From Rhyacophila brunnea (taxonomy: Eukaryota > Arthropoda > Insecta > Trichoptera > Rhyacophilidae): DNA of 64,000 bases. Positions 1-11,948 of the stretch are shown here, piece after piece. Within the stretch, counting starts at the first letter, position 1. Every line of letters begins with the position of its first letter. The translations under genes were made by a program, and so were the position numbers. Under the pieces are notes generated by a model. It worked only from the letters and a program-made list of their open reading frames with translations, was not told the origin of the DNA and did no database searches. The stretch spans positions 62,001-126,000 of the forward strand of contig JAGYXB010000510.1 of the NCBI GenBank assembly GCA_022495005.1. Direction: 5' to 3'.

Positions 1-635
1 ATTACCGTCCTGGACTAGTGGAAAAAGCATTTTTATACAACGTATCATCATTGATTAGGATTAGATGAACGGTCAGGAAACAATGCAAAAAACGGTACGT
101 GTATAACAAAAGCAAGACTCAAGCAAGACGCAAAAGCTTAGGCTGCCATTTTAATTTTGATTTAAAAACGATGTGTTCAATGTTACCGATATATTTTCAA
201 ATTAGGTATGTTGTTTGTATATTATATGTATATGTATTTTGAATGTAATACCTCTGTAATATAATAAGTAATTTGTAATAGTCAGTAATATAAAAATAAA
301 TTGGAAACAAATGGCAAAGCAGTGGTGCTTTATTAAAAGTTAACCAGTCTAGGTATATGTTTGAGATAAAAAAATCGAAAGCCATGCCATCTAATATAAA
401 AAAAAAAGTTTCCCACGTCGAGCTATCTTATTCCGGACATATATGATATTAATTGGTAAATTACTTACAAAACTATGTAAAATTTGAGAATTAATAGTAA
501 TATGACCATATCGCACTTTTGGATTTTCCCAGGAAGGCATTATTCACGTTATCTGGGATTGGTCAACCGTATGAAGGCGTATGTTCATACATCAAGCAAA
601 ATGTTATGTCATTATGTTTCTTATCGTGCCATTCC
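1..635. other. A+T-rich intergenic or intronic sequence
   Basis: I recognise no gene or repeat here. Short open frames exist on both strands, but they are rich in Ile, Tyr and Phe, as chance frames in A+T-rich DNA are. The right part merges into the decayed retrotransposon end annotated next. Confidence 0.5.
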
Positions 636-962
636 TTAACGGAGAAATTCGCTTTATCATCTGCTACCCGGAACAGTTCGTGAAGCTGCAGTCGTATCAA
701 TCACGGATGATCTTTAACCACGAAATGCGGCGTCGTCCTGGGCTACGTTTACCGTGGATTTACCTTGGATAACAAGTTGGGGAATGCTGTACTTTTTTGT
801 CCTCTCATAACATGGCTGTGGTATTGTCGTTTTCTGATGCAGAACTTCTCGGTTCTTTCTCATTCGATTGAGAACGTCAACATTAATAATTATTGTCACC
901 CAGTTAATCCAAAAAATTTGAAGGAAGCGTCTATACAACCACATCTCGAAAGCCTCAACTCT
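636..962 (-). pseudogene. Non-LTR retrotransposon ORF2 C-terminal relic
   Basis: Read on the minus strand, this is the region after the reverse transcriptase domain of an insect LINE. The opening peptide VEAFEMWLYRR, then a tryptophan-containing stretch, the motif NRMRKNREVL and the tail IPQLVIQGK follow the order usual in these proteins. A frameshift lies near 740, after which another frame gives ELFRVADDKANF, a second typical tail motif. In-frame stops and the frameshift make it a dead fragment. Only the last part of ORF2 is present, as expected from 5' truncation on insertion. The family is clear; the clade (RTE-, CR1- or Jockey-like) is not settled from this fragment. Confidence 0.75.
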
Positions 963-1801
963 TCATGATGTTTGGTGTAGTCTACATACCTCCATACTAT
1001 AGAAAAAGATTGGGAGAGCATAATAGCGAATCGATTTTATTATTGATAGTATTTAAAAAATATTATTGCCATTTTATATTACAATTTGTTTAGAATACGC
1101 ATGGCTTGATAAGTAAGACCTACACTTGTATTGTTGTGTAGGTACAAATTTTTGCCGCGTGAAATTTCATAATAAAAGGAATTCCTCGCACGCCAACGCA
1201 CTCTAGCGGTAAACGAACAAATGACGACAAAATTCAAATTAACTATATCACAATAGAATAAAAAACATTCACCTATATATTTGTATTTAAATGTTGTCAG
1301 CGACGATTTTATTAGACACCCATGACACAATCAATTCGTCAGGGGGAAAGGGGTTGAAAGGGGACGTCAACACAGTTCAAAAGTTATAAATGATGACAAA
1401 ATCTTCAAATTTGTGCATTTGGAGAAGATACTTATCTCCCATGCGCCTCTGTCTACAATCCATTACAGTGCCAAACATATGTCAATAATTAGATAATACT
1501 GTAATATTGTTTTGTACCAATCAGCTGTTTTATTTATTTTTAACAGATTTTTTGTTTGCATATGTATATTAAGTGCATCATTGAGGATGAGTTCTGTTCG
1601 ATGAAGTGATGCTCGTCAGTTGTCTTAATCAATAACAATGAATAAACGTGGGAATTAATCGCACATCGCGTTAGTCAAAATTCACACCAGCAAAAAATAT
1701 TATAACATTAATTTAGAAAATAGTTTTTATATAAACTAAATAATACTCACCAAAAGTAACGTACATTTTAAAAATGTAACTGAATTTAGTTTCACAGCTA
1801 A
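963..1801. other. No gene recognised
   Basis: This is A+T-rich sequence between two retrotransposon ends on the same strand. An 83-codon minus-strand frame at 1079-1330 has no recognisable motif. Part of this stretch could be unrecognised LINE 3' untranslated sequence. Confidence 0.4.
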
Positions 1802-2125
1802 TTAGGGCTCGAAATGGACCGGATTGGAGCGCCGTTCCGGTTCATAAAATCCCCAAAATTTTCTCTCCGTCTCGTGGAAAAAATAATTTGACCGTCTAAG
1901 CTTCAGTCTCTGGATGATTGACTGGTTCGTCCTGTGCTCCGTCCAAGAAATGCGAAGCATTCGGCGCCAACACCACATTTCAAAGGCATCAATTGCCTTC
2001 CGTTCTCTTGCCTTCAGGATCCAAGACTCGACTCCGTATAAAAATATCGAGAACACTAATGTTTGCACAAGCATCATTTTTGTGGCAATCGAAATTCCCC
2101 GATCCTTCCATATATTGGTAAGGCG
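1802..2125 (-). pseudogene. Non-LTR retrotransposon ORF2 C-terminal relic
   Basis: The minus-strand frame opens with LTNIWKDRGISIATK, continues with LVFSIFLYGVESW and then AFEMWCWRRMLRISWT followed by EHRTNQSI. These are hallmark motifs of the stretch after the fingers-palm domain in insect LINE reverse transcriptases. The frame starts right after a stop and has no proper initiator. After about residue 75 the similarity fades, which suggests a frameshift before the expected zinc-knuckle or tail region. It is a 5'-truncated dead copy on the same strand as the fragment at 636-962. The AFEMW-type motif is shared, but the two sequences differ too much to be recent duplicates. Confidence 0.85.
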
Positions 2126-3162
2126 TTAAACATTATTGACTATATTTATATGTACAAATTAGATATGAAATAATAAACAATGCGATCCATTATTGATTAT
2201 AATATATAATTATTAATTGCTGAATTTTTTTTCCAAAAATGTGTCCGACCAGTTACTAGTAGGTAACGACATTGGATTGATTGTGATATTTGAGATAATT
2301 TGGTGTTTGCCTAGTTAACCTTAAAAATGACGATATAATATATTATAAAAGTACTAATATATCTGAATATTATAATATGTACAATATAATAAGTATAATC
2401 ATATTAAAGTATAGTATTATTTTAATTAATTTAACCGCAAAGCAAAGAAAAATGTATTTTCCGTTGATACAGTAAAGTTATTCATTTTTGAGTGATTTAC
2501 ATTGACAAGTGAGAACTATTTTTTTCCATAGTGAAAATCTACCGTTTGATAGTTGTCGATAATTTTTGTGAAAACCATCCATTTCCGATGTGAATTTCAT
2601 CCATTTCAATGTTGTCGGTACTTATTGAAAACGGTCTATTTTATTGTGCGAATATAATAATATATTCCTGAATAAAAAGAAGTAGAAGATATCTGTAAGT
2701 TAACCGACTGTTATGCACATAAATAAATCAACTGCGTTTATGAACCTACATACATACATTTTGTATAGGTATAAAAGTTTTATCAGTTTTAACACAGTTA
2801 AATTTACTCGACCCAATTACCTACTAGGTACGTAATTTATTTGTTACATCATAGTTTGCGGTAAATGTAGTAACGCTAATATCCGTTAATATTTTCCGAT
2901 AGCTCTTATGATAGGCACTGATATGCTATTTTCTGTATTGAAAAGTCGCAATCGAATTAAACAGTATGCGTCACTCGCAACGCAACAGTCGCACCTATGT
3001 CAGTTTAAAGATGGATTTTGAAGAAACATATTATCTTGTGTATAATATGTTGTTGCGTTTAAAATAAAGCAAACGCAAAACTAGGTTTAGTTCAGGAGTA
3101 GGGACCAGAAGGACCCATTAACTTACTCATAGATTAAATAAACAGATTGAGTGAACTTATGC
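2126..3162. other. A+T-rich spacer
   Basis: No coding or repeat structure was recognised. The sequence has many TAATAT runs and no open frame above 60 codons. Confidence 0.5.
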
Positions 3163-3170
3163 ATGGGGAC

Positions 3171-3926
3171 TAGAGATTCCAATCCCGGGATCCCGAGCTA
3201 TTTTCGATACCTATGAATCCCGGGATTGATAAACATAATCCCGGGATTTCGGGATTGATTTTTTTATCAATTTTTATGGAACATAAAATAAAAGCGAAAA
3301 TATAACAGAAAAAATACTTTTAATAAAAAATAACTACATTAGAAATAAACTGAGTTTGAGTGAAGTTTGATTTATACCCATGTGTAAGTTGTCGATTCAT
3401 TTTATTTTTTCACATAAATTATTAAAAATGAAAAAGATTGGAAAATAGCAATGCTTCGCACTTTTAACAAAGTAATTCCACCGTGACCTCATACGTTTTA
3501 CGGCAATTTCATATTTGGCTGACTAATTAGATTTATGAAGCGGAAAGGCCATAAGTACGCCATGCTTATTTGCTTTCTATTTTAAATCTCGCTAATCTAT
3601 TCGTTAAGTCTTTACTATCAGAAACAGCAATCTCGTATTAAATTCACATTATTATTTATATATATATATATATTATATATATTTATTTACTCCATTAAAC
3701 TTATGTATTTCCAAGATTGAACGTAGAAATACAATATTAACAATAAATGTCTTAAATATTATAAATTATACTAGATTTATTTTTGACCGATTTTATCAAT
3801 GTTATGTGTAAATATAAAAATTGTACATTAACAATGGAAAAAATGCCAATCCCGGGATCCCGGGATTGTCAAATTGTAATCCCGAAATCCCGGGATCAGA
3901 ATTTCGGCTCGGGATTGGATTCCCTA
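3171..3926 (+). mobile_element. hAT-like MITE family A, copy 1
   Basis: A 756-bp non-autonomous element. Its terminal inverted repeat begins TAGAGATTCCAATCCCGGGA on the left and reads TAGGGAATCCAATCCCGAGC inward from the right. Both ends carry several copies of the palindromic word ATCCCGGGAT, at 3181-3257 and 3845-3915, a pattern expected of transposase-binding sites. It is flanked by an exact 8-bp duplication, ATGGGGAC (3163-3170 and 3927-3934), which is the hAT signature. The interior is A+T-rich, holds a TA microsatellite near 3655-3680 and encodes no transposase. It inserted into the left border of the element at 3934-4147. Confidence 0.85.
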
Positions 3927-3933
3927 ATGGGGA

Positions 3934-4147
3934 CAGTGTTGCCATCTTTTTATATGCTGATTATAGTATAAAGGCGCAAAAAATATAGTATTTCGGAAAA
4001 ATATATAGTACAGGAACATTTTTCGTCTCGAATCCTTTAAAATTATAGTATTTTGGTATATTTGGCGTAAAATTATAGTATTTTACATTTTTCGCGGAAT
4101 CAAAGTTATAGTATTGTACTATAGTTATAGTACGGTTGGCATCACTG
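3934..4147 (+). mobile_element. Small hAT-like MITE with internal TATAGTAT repeats
   Basis: A 214-bp element with ends CAGTGTTGCCA and, inward from the right, CAGTGATGCCA. These match the common hAT terminus CAGTGNTGCCA. The interior holds about six degenerate copies of TTATAGTATTTT. Its target duplication is CATGGGGA: the right copy is 4148-4155, while the left copy (3162-3169) was pushed away when family A copy 1 inserted at its edge. The two overlapping duplications give the order of insertion. No coding sequence. Confidence 0.8.
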
Positions 4148-4155
4148 CATGGGGA

Positions 4156-5144
4156 CATGAAATAACCCGTTGCCTCTTTGGCTTCTCAGCCCAGTACGAC
4201 CAGTTCCTAGTATCAGCCAATCACTGCTTCGCTTACAGATCGACTCAACATAATATATATGTTATATATAGATAACTTGAAAACACCTCACTAACCGTGA
4301 ATAATAACGCAATTTGATAAACAATTCATGTTGGACCTACTAGTTTAAATTATTGTATTTAAATAGGAGGCCTGTCGCTTATTTGGTTAAAACATTTTGG
4401 CGCGATACCAGTGGATATTCAAGTTCAAATTCCGTCAGGCGTCGTATTATTTAAAATGTGATTTTTTCTAGTGGGTTCTGAGGTGTTTTCAAGTTATGTA
4501 TCTTTAATATAAGGAATATTACATTCTCAAATCTTGTAAATTATTAGTTAAATAAAAGAAATGGTTTAATAAAAATGTTAAATAGTTTAAATGAAATATA
4601 TTATATCCAATAAACTATTGAATAAGTATTATTTGTGTCGTACTTGCATGTCATAACTAATCTCCCATTGAATTTTTTATCTTCATAAAATTATTTTACA
4701 CATTATGCACAACACATTGATGATAACTACCAGAGAGTCCTACAGAAATGCACACATTAGCATACTAAAAATATAATAATAAATATCCGCTGTGTTCCGT
4801 ATTTGGCCGTATTCATGAACCCACAATTAGAATGATACAAAATAATAATATACATGTTGTAAAAATCGAACTACCTACTATGTACTGATAACCTTTAAAA
4901 ATGGAAAATTTAGGTTCATTCAAAAGGTCACACTTATTGGCCTACAAAGCCGCAGGTTCCCCACCCCAGTTTTGGGTGTTCATTATGTGACAGTTGAAGA
5001 TATCGGAGCTCGTTAAGTGAAATCATAATAATCATGACTGAAGCCAATGCATCACACTTTGTCGACATGAGTCCATAGAAGTTTCGTAGATTTTTTTTAC
5101 TAACGCGTTTTCACTCGATTTTGTTATTTTGAACTATATAAAAA
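4156..5144. other. No gene recognised
   Basis: A+T-rich unique-looking sequence. No long open frame, inverted repeat or known element was seen. Confidence 0.4.
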
Positions 5145-5576
5145 TAATTACAAGATAAAAAGAACTTTTTATATACAACGTTTTTAAATTTTCTGTTGAA
5201 TCATATAAACTTGACTTGACTAGCTTAAACGATCAAAAAAAATTGTACTTGATAGAAATAATACTGAAATGTCATTTTGACATGTCATATTGATTTCCAT
5301 AGTAACGCACGTGTATATTATAATTTAGTTGCTAGGACCCCAGACCCCTAGCAACCAATAATGGTGTCGAAATAACTTTTCATACAAAACAGAATTAACT
5401 GAAAATGAATTCAATTCTACTTAAAGATGGTTAAAAGTATTAAAAAAATGCATTGGCATTGTGTTCTGATATATTCTAAAAGTTTCAAATGTCTACCTAG
5501 TCGGGAAGTTAGTTAAAAATCGATTGCAAGATTTGTACCGGACAAATAAGAATATGAGCTAAGAAAAACGTTGTAT
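5145..5576 (-). repeat. ACAACG-end repeat family, copy 1 of 5
   Basis: One of five dispersed copies in the window (others at 10391, 36341, 38628 and 40824). The consensus runs from TTACAACGTTTTT, through the block CTAACTTCCCGACTAG, a central CCTAGCAACTAAAT and the palindrome AAATGTCAAAATGACATTT, to AAAACGTTGTATATAAAAAG. Both termini carry the inverted word ACAACGTTTTT. The right end adds a small hairpin, ATAAAAAGTTCTTTTTAT. There is no coding capacity, so it looks like a MITE; the superfamily is not clear because target duplications are not legible. Confidence 0.75.
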
Positions 5577-6035
5577 AATGGTTAGATGAGTATCTTATAT
5601 CTCAGTTATTTTGTTTTTCGACGACTAATAGCTGAGATTTTAACTAAAGTATCCACCCTTGGGGTATTGATATTACTAAGCTAGGGATGATTTATAAGAA
5701 TATAGCAATTTGTCGCTCTGCCTTACTTCTATATATTACGAATGGGATATTCATGAATTTTCAATAGAGGTGCGAGGTGCACATAAATTGTCGCGTGCTA
5801 TTAGCTGGTGAGGGCCGATAAAATTTGCGATCAAGAGAAAATGCCTGTTTCAGGTGAAAATGCCTACGATGGCGTAGACCGTAGAGCTTCGATCGGCGCC
5901 TACGCTGACTGTAGTAGCGTAACTAGGCCGCTGTGTCAGATCTGAAAATTACATAGCTTTAAGCATTTATTTGTTGGCGACGAAATTGCTGTACATCTAC
6001 TTATTATGGGTTAATTGTATCAGATAACTAACGCC
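5577..6035. other. Spacer with a G+C-richer patch
   Basis: Mostly A+T-rich. A G+C-richer patch at about 5790-5940 holds short self-complementary words around GCCTACGATGGCGTAG, but no tRNA fold or open frame was recognised. Confidence 0.3.
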
Positions 6036-6242
6036 TTAGATATTGGGCCACTTTCGGAGGATTTTCAATGAAGACGAGAGAATCTCTGCCTTCACCATTT
6101 CCTGCATTATGATTAGGATCAAATCATATTTTGCTTTACGGAAAATATGACCGAAGTAAACGGGTCTTTTGCGTTTCATGATGTCTTGTGTGTATTGCTT
6201 ATTGGTTACACGTCTTAATCTCCCTATTTGTGACGTGGTCAT
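6036..6242 (-). pseudogene. Non-LTR retrotransposon ORF2 C-terminal fragment
   Basis: The 68-codon minus-strand frame contains RRVTNKQYTQDI, then YFGHIFRKAKYDL, LIIMQEMVKAE and LKILRKWPN. In insect LINE proteins the same order appears as a TN motif, an FGHI-R motif, an LI-QGK motif and an L-LR-W motif. The fragment lies directly downstream of where the AFEMW motif would be in such an ORF, but that part is missing. It is a short dead relic with no intact start. Confidence 0.75.
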
Positions 6243-6394
6243 GTTAGAAAATTCTCACCGTTCGAAAATTCACTCAATATGCTATTGTTTTTAAACTGTT
6301 AACTATACTGTGATATACTGTTTTGTGAGTGTCGTGGTTACATGTAAATTATATGTAAAACATTTCACCGTGGCACAGTTCGCCGTGAGCTTTC

Positions 6395-6710
6395 TTATCG
6401 GAAAGAGATGACCGTATACTGTACGGTATCCAATTTTATTAGATTCAATATGAACATAAATTCAATTTTCATGGCTGATTTTGGCAAAATTCATGAATTC
6501 AAGAATGAAAACCTAACCTAACCTAACACATAATCTAGTATATAGGCTATTTTCAAAAATTGTTTGCTGTTGGCTTCCTGTAAAGTGTATAGCGTCAAGA
6601 ACCGTCTTTTATTTAGACATGAATTATGGACTCCGATACAACATTTCACGGTGAAGTGTGATACGGCGAACTGCATACGTACCAGTTTCCGGACACGGAG
6701 TGTCATATGG
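6395..6710 (+). repeat. Dispersed repeat with CCTAA motif
   Basis: This shares a long block with 38261-38486: three CCTAA units (here 6512-6527), then TTGGCTTCCTGTAAA, TTTATTTAGACATGA and TTTCACGGTGAAGTGTGATA. Weaker matches occur near 48180-48240. No coding potential. I do not recognise the family. Confidence 0.5.
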
Positions 6711-6847
6711 TAGCGCCAAATTTTCATTTGCTTCGATATATGATTTTCTCTTATAGTATTTTGCTTCAGAATATGTATTTTTCTCTGCCATTTAAATCTA
6801 ACATTGGGGAAAATGTGATATTGTAGTTTCGCCACTGGCCGTCTACC

Positions 6848-7110
6848 ATGCCATGTCGCCCTTACGAATTCATTGAATTCGTCAACGGCGAATGGCGGAG
6901 GGCGGAAGGCCGTTTCGCCCAGCGAGAGCTTTGTTCCGCGACACCTGTTTTATCACCTGCGATAAAATTGAAAGTCTGCCTCTTACGAAAAGTTTACGAT
7001 TGCGTTTCGCAACTCCAAACGGCATTATACATAATTCCCTCCACACACCTTGGAAACTGGACGGAGCTGTGCTAAAAGGAATCAACCTACAAAAAAAATA
7101 TGACGTCTAA
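6848..7110 (+). other. G+C-richer patch with two overlapping open frames
   Basis: Two plus-strand frames (6848-7075 and 6892-7110) and one minus-strand frame (6882-7085) are all open, mainly because the patch is unusually G+C-rich for this window. The frame ending at 7110 has the more ordinary protein composition, with HTPWKLDGAVLKGINL near its end. I recognise no family. It may be a fragment of an old exon or transposon. Confidence 0.25.
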
Positions 7111-7869
7111 GGCTTTTTACAGGTCTTATGAGATGTGCCAACAAAGTGATACTACCCCCACACTCAGTTTCAGTTACATAAATCTGTTTTCAAAGCTGAT
7201 CATATCTTTGTTTTGCAATATGCAATAACGCTACCTTAACGCAGCACTGCTAGAACGCAAGCACTGGATAGGCCGCCTTCAGTTTTAACTGCTATTTATC
7301 ATTGAGTTGAATATTGCTCAAGCCATTCCCAATCGGATGACAAAGACTATGCGTTAGAATTTCGTTACAAGGGATGTGTGCTAACTGTTAACACGTCGTT
7401 GTTCACACGCAGTCAGCGCATAGCCAGTTGGATTTATTTATACGACAAATCTAACGAGACAACCGACTTAAAGCAAAAACAACGCACGCGATTTTTACTA
7501 TTATAGACATTATTTATTAAATATAACTAAAAAATAATCCCCTCAGAACAGATTAATAAGATAGAAATGTGAAATCTTGTCGCCACGGACCAAGACCTTG
7601 GAGCCAAATTAGGTTTATTACTTTATGAAGTCAGGCGATAAAACGCAAGAAATACAAGGCGAGCCGATTGTAAGGACACTTTGTTAACATAACAAAATTT
7701 AATGCATACTTTGATACGGTTTTTGAAAATAATATCATAATCTTTTACAAGTGTTTAAGTTTATCCCATATTTTTCCTCACTCGAGAATTAAACCTTTTT
7801 ATAGCCGTACCCAAAATTCCGAGACTTGGTTACATTTTTGAAAAAAAAAGGTTATCGACTGACTGATCT
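7111..7869. other. No gene recognised
   Basis: No clear repeat, RNA gene or coding sequence was seen. Confidence 0.4.
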
Positions 7870-8241
7870 TTAAGATCATACTTCAGTGAAACGGCAAATA
7901 ATTTTCAACTATAGCTGCGACCAATTTTGGACTCGCTGGCTGTGAAAGTCGAGCTGTGAACACGTCAAATTGTTTAGTGATGGCGACGGGGGTATTAATA
8001 ATTCTTAAATCGTGTAAAGATGACTAAATAACGTTACCCATTTACTTGAAAAAGAAAACATGTCAATGAATATATTAATATTGTTACTAATATAACAATA
8101 AACAGAACATTGAATGGACGCATGTTGGATTTATATGACAAATTATGTTTTGTTCTGCAGGCGTCGTTTGCACAATCTTCGCGTCACGTAGTCACGATCG
8201 TTTTAGAGTATTTTAGACCCCCAGCTGAGGTATAGCCTTGA
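7870..8241 (+). mobile_element. TTAA-flanked MITE, copy 1 of 3
   Basis: This aligns with 46105-46487 over its whole length and with 25736-26098 in reverse. Shared blocks include CAGTGAAACGGCAAATAATT, AACATGTCAATGAATATATT and AACAGAACATTGAATGGACG. It starts at TTAA (7870-7873) and its right end, CCTTGA, is a decayed CCTTAA. There is no transposase. Family assignment to a TTAA-specific (piggyBac-like) group rests on the best-preserved copy at 46105. Confidence 0.65.
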
Positions 8242-9574
8242 GTAGCAGAAAATGGTTTCAATCGGGCCGTTTGAATGGCGAGAAATAAAATTTAATAAAA
8301 TTAACCGGGCATGTTAAAATCAAGTACTTACGTATAACTTTAATAACAATAATGTAAATACGAGGTTTCACGATGATGTCATGGTAATAATAGGTAGGTA
8401 GGTACATACAGTAGCATTTGATAAATTGTATATCGGTGTATCGGTAAGTATTGTTTCACAAAATAGGATACCCTAATGAAAATTATTGTGAAAAATCATT
8501 AAAATATCGTCCAATCACAAGTTAGCGATATGATGCTCAGAAAAATCCACATAAATCGTTATCTCCTGCATATTTTATTGACTGCAAACACTTCAGTTAT
8601 CATTTTCAGACATACCCGCCGATGGGTAGGCACGGTTATCGATTTTTCCGATTGAAACTCCAGTAAGTGACTGAAGTAATCACACCATCGCTAAGCTAAT
8701 GTTTAGATTTGAATTCATTTTCACGAAAGTTTTATCTCAATCATTGAACAGTGAAAAATGTAAAAAATTTCAATTTCCAAACATTTTTTAGAATATGACA
8801 ACACAACAATTATGATATATTTTGAAAGATGGCTACAAGTAAAATATCAAAAGGTTTTTTTTTGATCCGTCTAGAGATGAGTATCATCCAGAGATTATAA
8901 TTTATGTAAATCAAACACACAAATTTGGTTAATTATGATGAAATGAAACAGTCACCTACTATAATATAATATAATATTAGGAATATTCTCCTTATCACGT
9001 ATGTACTATCTAATTGATTTGTGTTCGTCACTGTTCTTGAATGTTGAAGGATATTGGAGGTAAATCTTTTCTCTGAAAGCAAACTTTATATAATATCAAA
9101 AGTTTGCGTCTAAATAATGAAGAAACAAAAGCTGTACTTTATCATTGGTTTGACATACATACTTACTAATCATATCGAAATAATATTGACCCTTATCGAC
9201 GTCAGTGACGCTGTACGAGGTCTAAGGCAAGCTCAGAGGCAAAACATTAACAAATATAATTTACCGTCCAAAACAAAAGTAAGTCGCAAGCTTTTGTTTA
9301 GCTATTCATACAGAAAAGAAAATCCTCAATACGTTCAAATTTTCCCCCCAAATTGAAAATTCTCTCCAGAATCTGAGTCAAGAGTTTTTTTTAAATACTT
9401 TCTATTATGTTGCTATTGTTGAAAATGTTCCGTGACCCACTTAATATGCTAACCGACCCAATTTTGGGTCTCATTAGTTAAGAACCTCGGTGCTAGGGAA
9501 TGCTTGACGGCTTTTGTACTTGATTGCATAAGGGACTTGCTTTTTACTCGGGGGCTCTGGCTTCGATTCAGCGT
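8242..9574. other. No gene recognised
   Basis: A 79-codon plus-strand frame at 9117-9356 starts with a lysine-rich stretch and a weakly hydrophobic segment but has no known motif. Nothing else stands out. Confidence 0.35.
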
Positions 9575-10130
9575 TAGCGAATCCAATCCCGAGCCAAAAT
9601 CTTGATCCCAGGATTTCGGGATTACGATTTGACGATCCCGGGATTGGCATTTTTTTCAATAATTAATATAAAAATTTTATATATACAAATAACGTTGATA
9701 AAATCGGTCAAAAATAAATTAAGTATAATTTATACTATTTTAGACATTTATTGTTAATATTGTGTACGTTCAATCTTGAAAATACATAGGTTTAATGGAG
9801 TAAATAATATTGTAATATGTATAAATAATAATGTGAAAGTAAAACAGTTTTATTTATTTATGAAAAGATAACAAACACAAGTTCAATTTAAATAAAATAA
9901 AATGAATTGGCAACACATGGCTAATAAATCAAACTTCATTCAAACTCAGTTTATTTCTAATGTATTTGTATGTTATTAAAAGTATTTTTTCTGTAATATT
10001 TTCGTTTTTATCTTATTTTCCATAAAAAATGATAAAAAAACTCAATCCCGAAAGTTTCGGGATTATATTTACCAATCCCGGGATTCATAGGTATCGAAAA
10101 TAGTTCGGGATCCCGGGATTGGAATCCCTA
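9575..10130 (-). mobile_element. hAT-like MITE family A, copy 2
   Basis: A 556-bp copy in reverse orientation to copy 1. It begins TAGCGAATCCAATCCCGAGC and ends TCGGGATCCCGGGATTGG followed by AATCCCTA. It is shorter than the other three copies in the interior. A perfect 8-bp duplication is not visible: AGCGT occurs at both borders but out of register, so one border has probably been altered. Confidence 0.8.
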
Positions 10131-10390
10131 AGCGTGATGTCACAATAGATTTATGTGTTTAGACTGGGCGTTTCTGTGATAATTCTACTGCTGTTACTAT
10201 ACTATTGTTCCACTACTAGTTACTACTCTACTGTCATTGGGTCTAAATGCATTTTATAGTGTTAAAAAAGAAGGAATGATATTACGAAATTGAAACGAAT
10301 TGAATTAGGGATAGATTTTAAGTTATAATACCTGTCTGTTGTAGAAATTGCTATGGTAATTCTACGAATATAGTCACTGAATGTTTATTT

Positions 10391-10869
10391 TACAACGTTT
10401 TTATTAGCTCCTATTCTTGTTTGTCCGGTGGTTGTTTGTCCAGTACAAATCTTGCAATCGATTTTTAACTAACTTCCCGACTAGCTAGACATTTAAAACT
10501 TTTAGAAAATATCAGAACACGATGCCAATGCATTTTTTAATACTTTTAGCCATCTTTAAGCAGAATTGAATTCATTTTCAGTTAATTCTGTTTTGTATGG
10601 AAAGTTATTTCAGAAACATCCGTAAAAAGTAAAATACTATTATTGGTTGCTAAGGGGGTGGTCCTAGCAACTAAATTATTAATATATACGTGCGTTACTA
10701 TGGAAATCAAAATGAAATGTCAAAATGACATTTCAGTATTCTATATTTATTGTTAGTTTGTTTTTTATTTACTTCATATCAAGTACAAGTTTGAGCATAT
10801 TGAGCATAATAATTCAACAGAAAATTTAAAAACGTTGTATATAAAAAGTTCTTTTTATCTTGTAATTAT
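10391..10869 (+). repeat. ACAACG-end repeat family, copy 2 of 5
   Basis: A full-length copy, slightly longer than the others because of an insertion in the right third near 10740-10800. It carries GGTTGTTTGTCCAGTACAAA near the left end, also found in reverse in copy 5, which groups these two as a subfamily. Confidence 0.75.
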
Positions 10870-11948
10870 TTTTTGATTATTTAAGATCTTTCATGAAGTC
10901 GTTTAATATATCTGTATCTGATAGCCAGACTACCTAAAATAAAAAAAATAGCACCTTTTTAATGCTGTATATGTTACAGCCTTATTGTTTTAAGAATTTC
11001 GGGTTTATGTTGTGAATAAACATTGCTTCTGGCAGATATTATAATTTCGTTATAAAATTTGTACTTGCGTCAATCTGTAGCTATAATGTATGTAATTCGT
11101 TTTTTTGCTCTTTGAAAGTTCTGAAATTTTTACTGCACCACGTAAAGCAGACTGGCCTTGTGCGTTTCTTTCAAAAAATGTTCTTATTTCAAAAGTGCCA
11201 GAATATAGGTACTAGGTAGATACGTAAAACAGTTGAATAAAGAATTTTATTCATATATGGGTGGAAATTTATTCAAGTTGGATTGTGGAACATTCCACAA
11301 AATACACAGTTTTATGGAATAGTTAAACTTTTACCCACGGAATAGTAAAATGTATTATGCATTTTTTATGTTACGTAGGTCAGACATAATTGGGTAAGTT
11401 CCACACCAATAAAATAGTTCTCTGAAAACTGGGCACCATTTAATATATTAAGCAAATAAAAATGAATAACATTTTTTAATAAACTATATCCAACTTAAAT
11501 GGAAATATTTTGTTTACTGGACGCAATGTCTGAAGAGTGCATAGACCCTTGCAAATTGCTTTCGATCCTGCTTATAGACATCTAAGTAATACAAATATTA
11601 TTAGTTTCTAAACAGATCCATACAGATGAATGTTATTAAAAATCAAATAACAATTTTCTGTCTTCACAGCATTGTTCTTAAAATCAATATTTAATTCTTC
11701 AATAATTTTTCAAGAAGCATGCATATTATTTCAACTTTGCTTTCATATTGTGTTTGATGTATTCAATGTATCAATTTTAATATGTAGATTTTGTATTATA
11801 ACTGGAACAACTGGACGCCAGGACAAGTGGGTGCCGCGATTTCAAATGAAATAACGTTCATTAATAAAATAAATAGACGTTCATTACGATTTGCTACAGA
11901 AAGTAGACGAGGAACTTTAATAAGTGTGAAATGGAAACAAAATAAGTA
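10870..11948. other. No gene recognised
   Basis: A+T-rich. The 60-codon frame at 11672-11854 is rich in Phe and Ile and looks like chance. Confidence 0.4.

Noticed and set aside
6512..6527. Telomere or subtelomere signal (CCTAA repeats)
   Set aside because: Only three units, inside an interspersed repeat with a second copy at 38261. No long telomeric array.
9567..10138. A perfect 8-bp target duplication for family A copy 2
   Set aside because: AGCGT appears at both borders, but in different register relative to the element ends, so it was not accepted as a target duplication.
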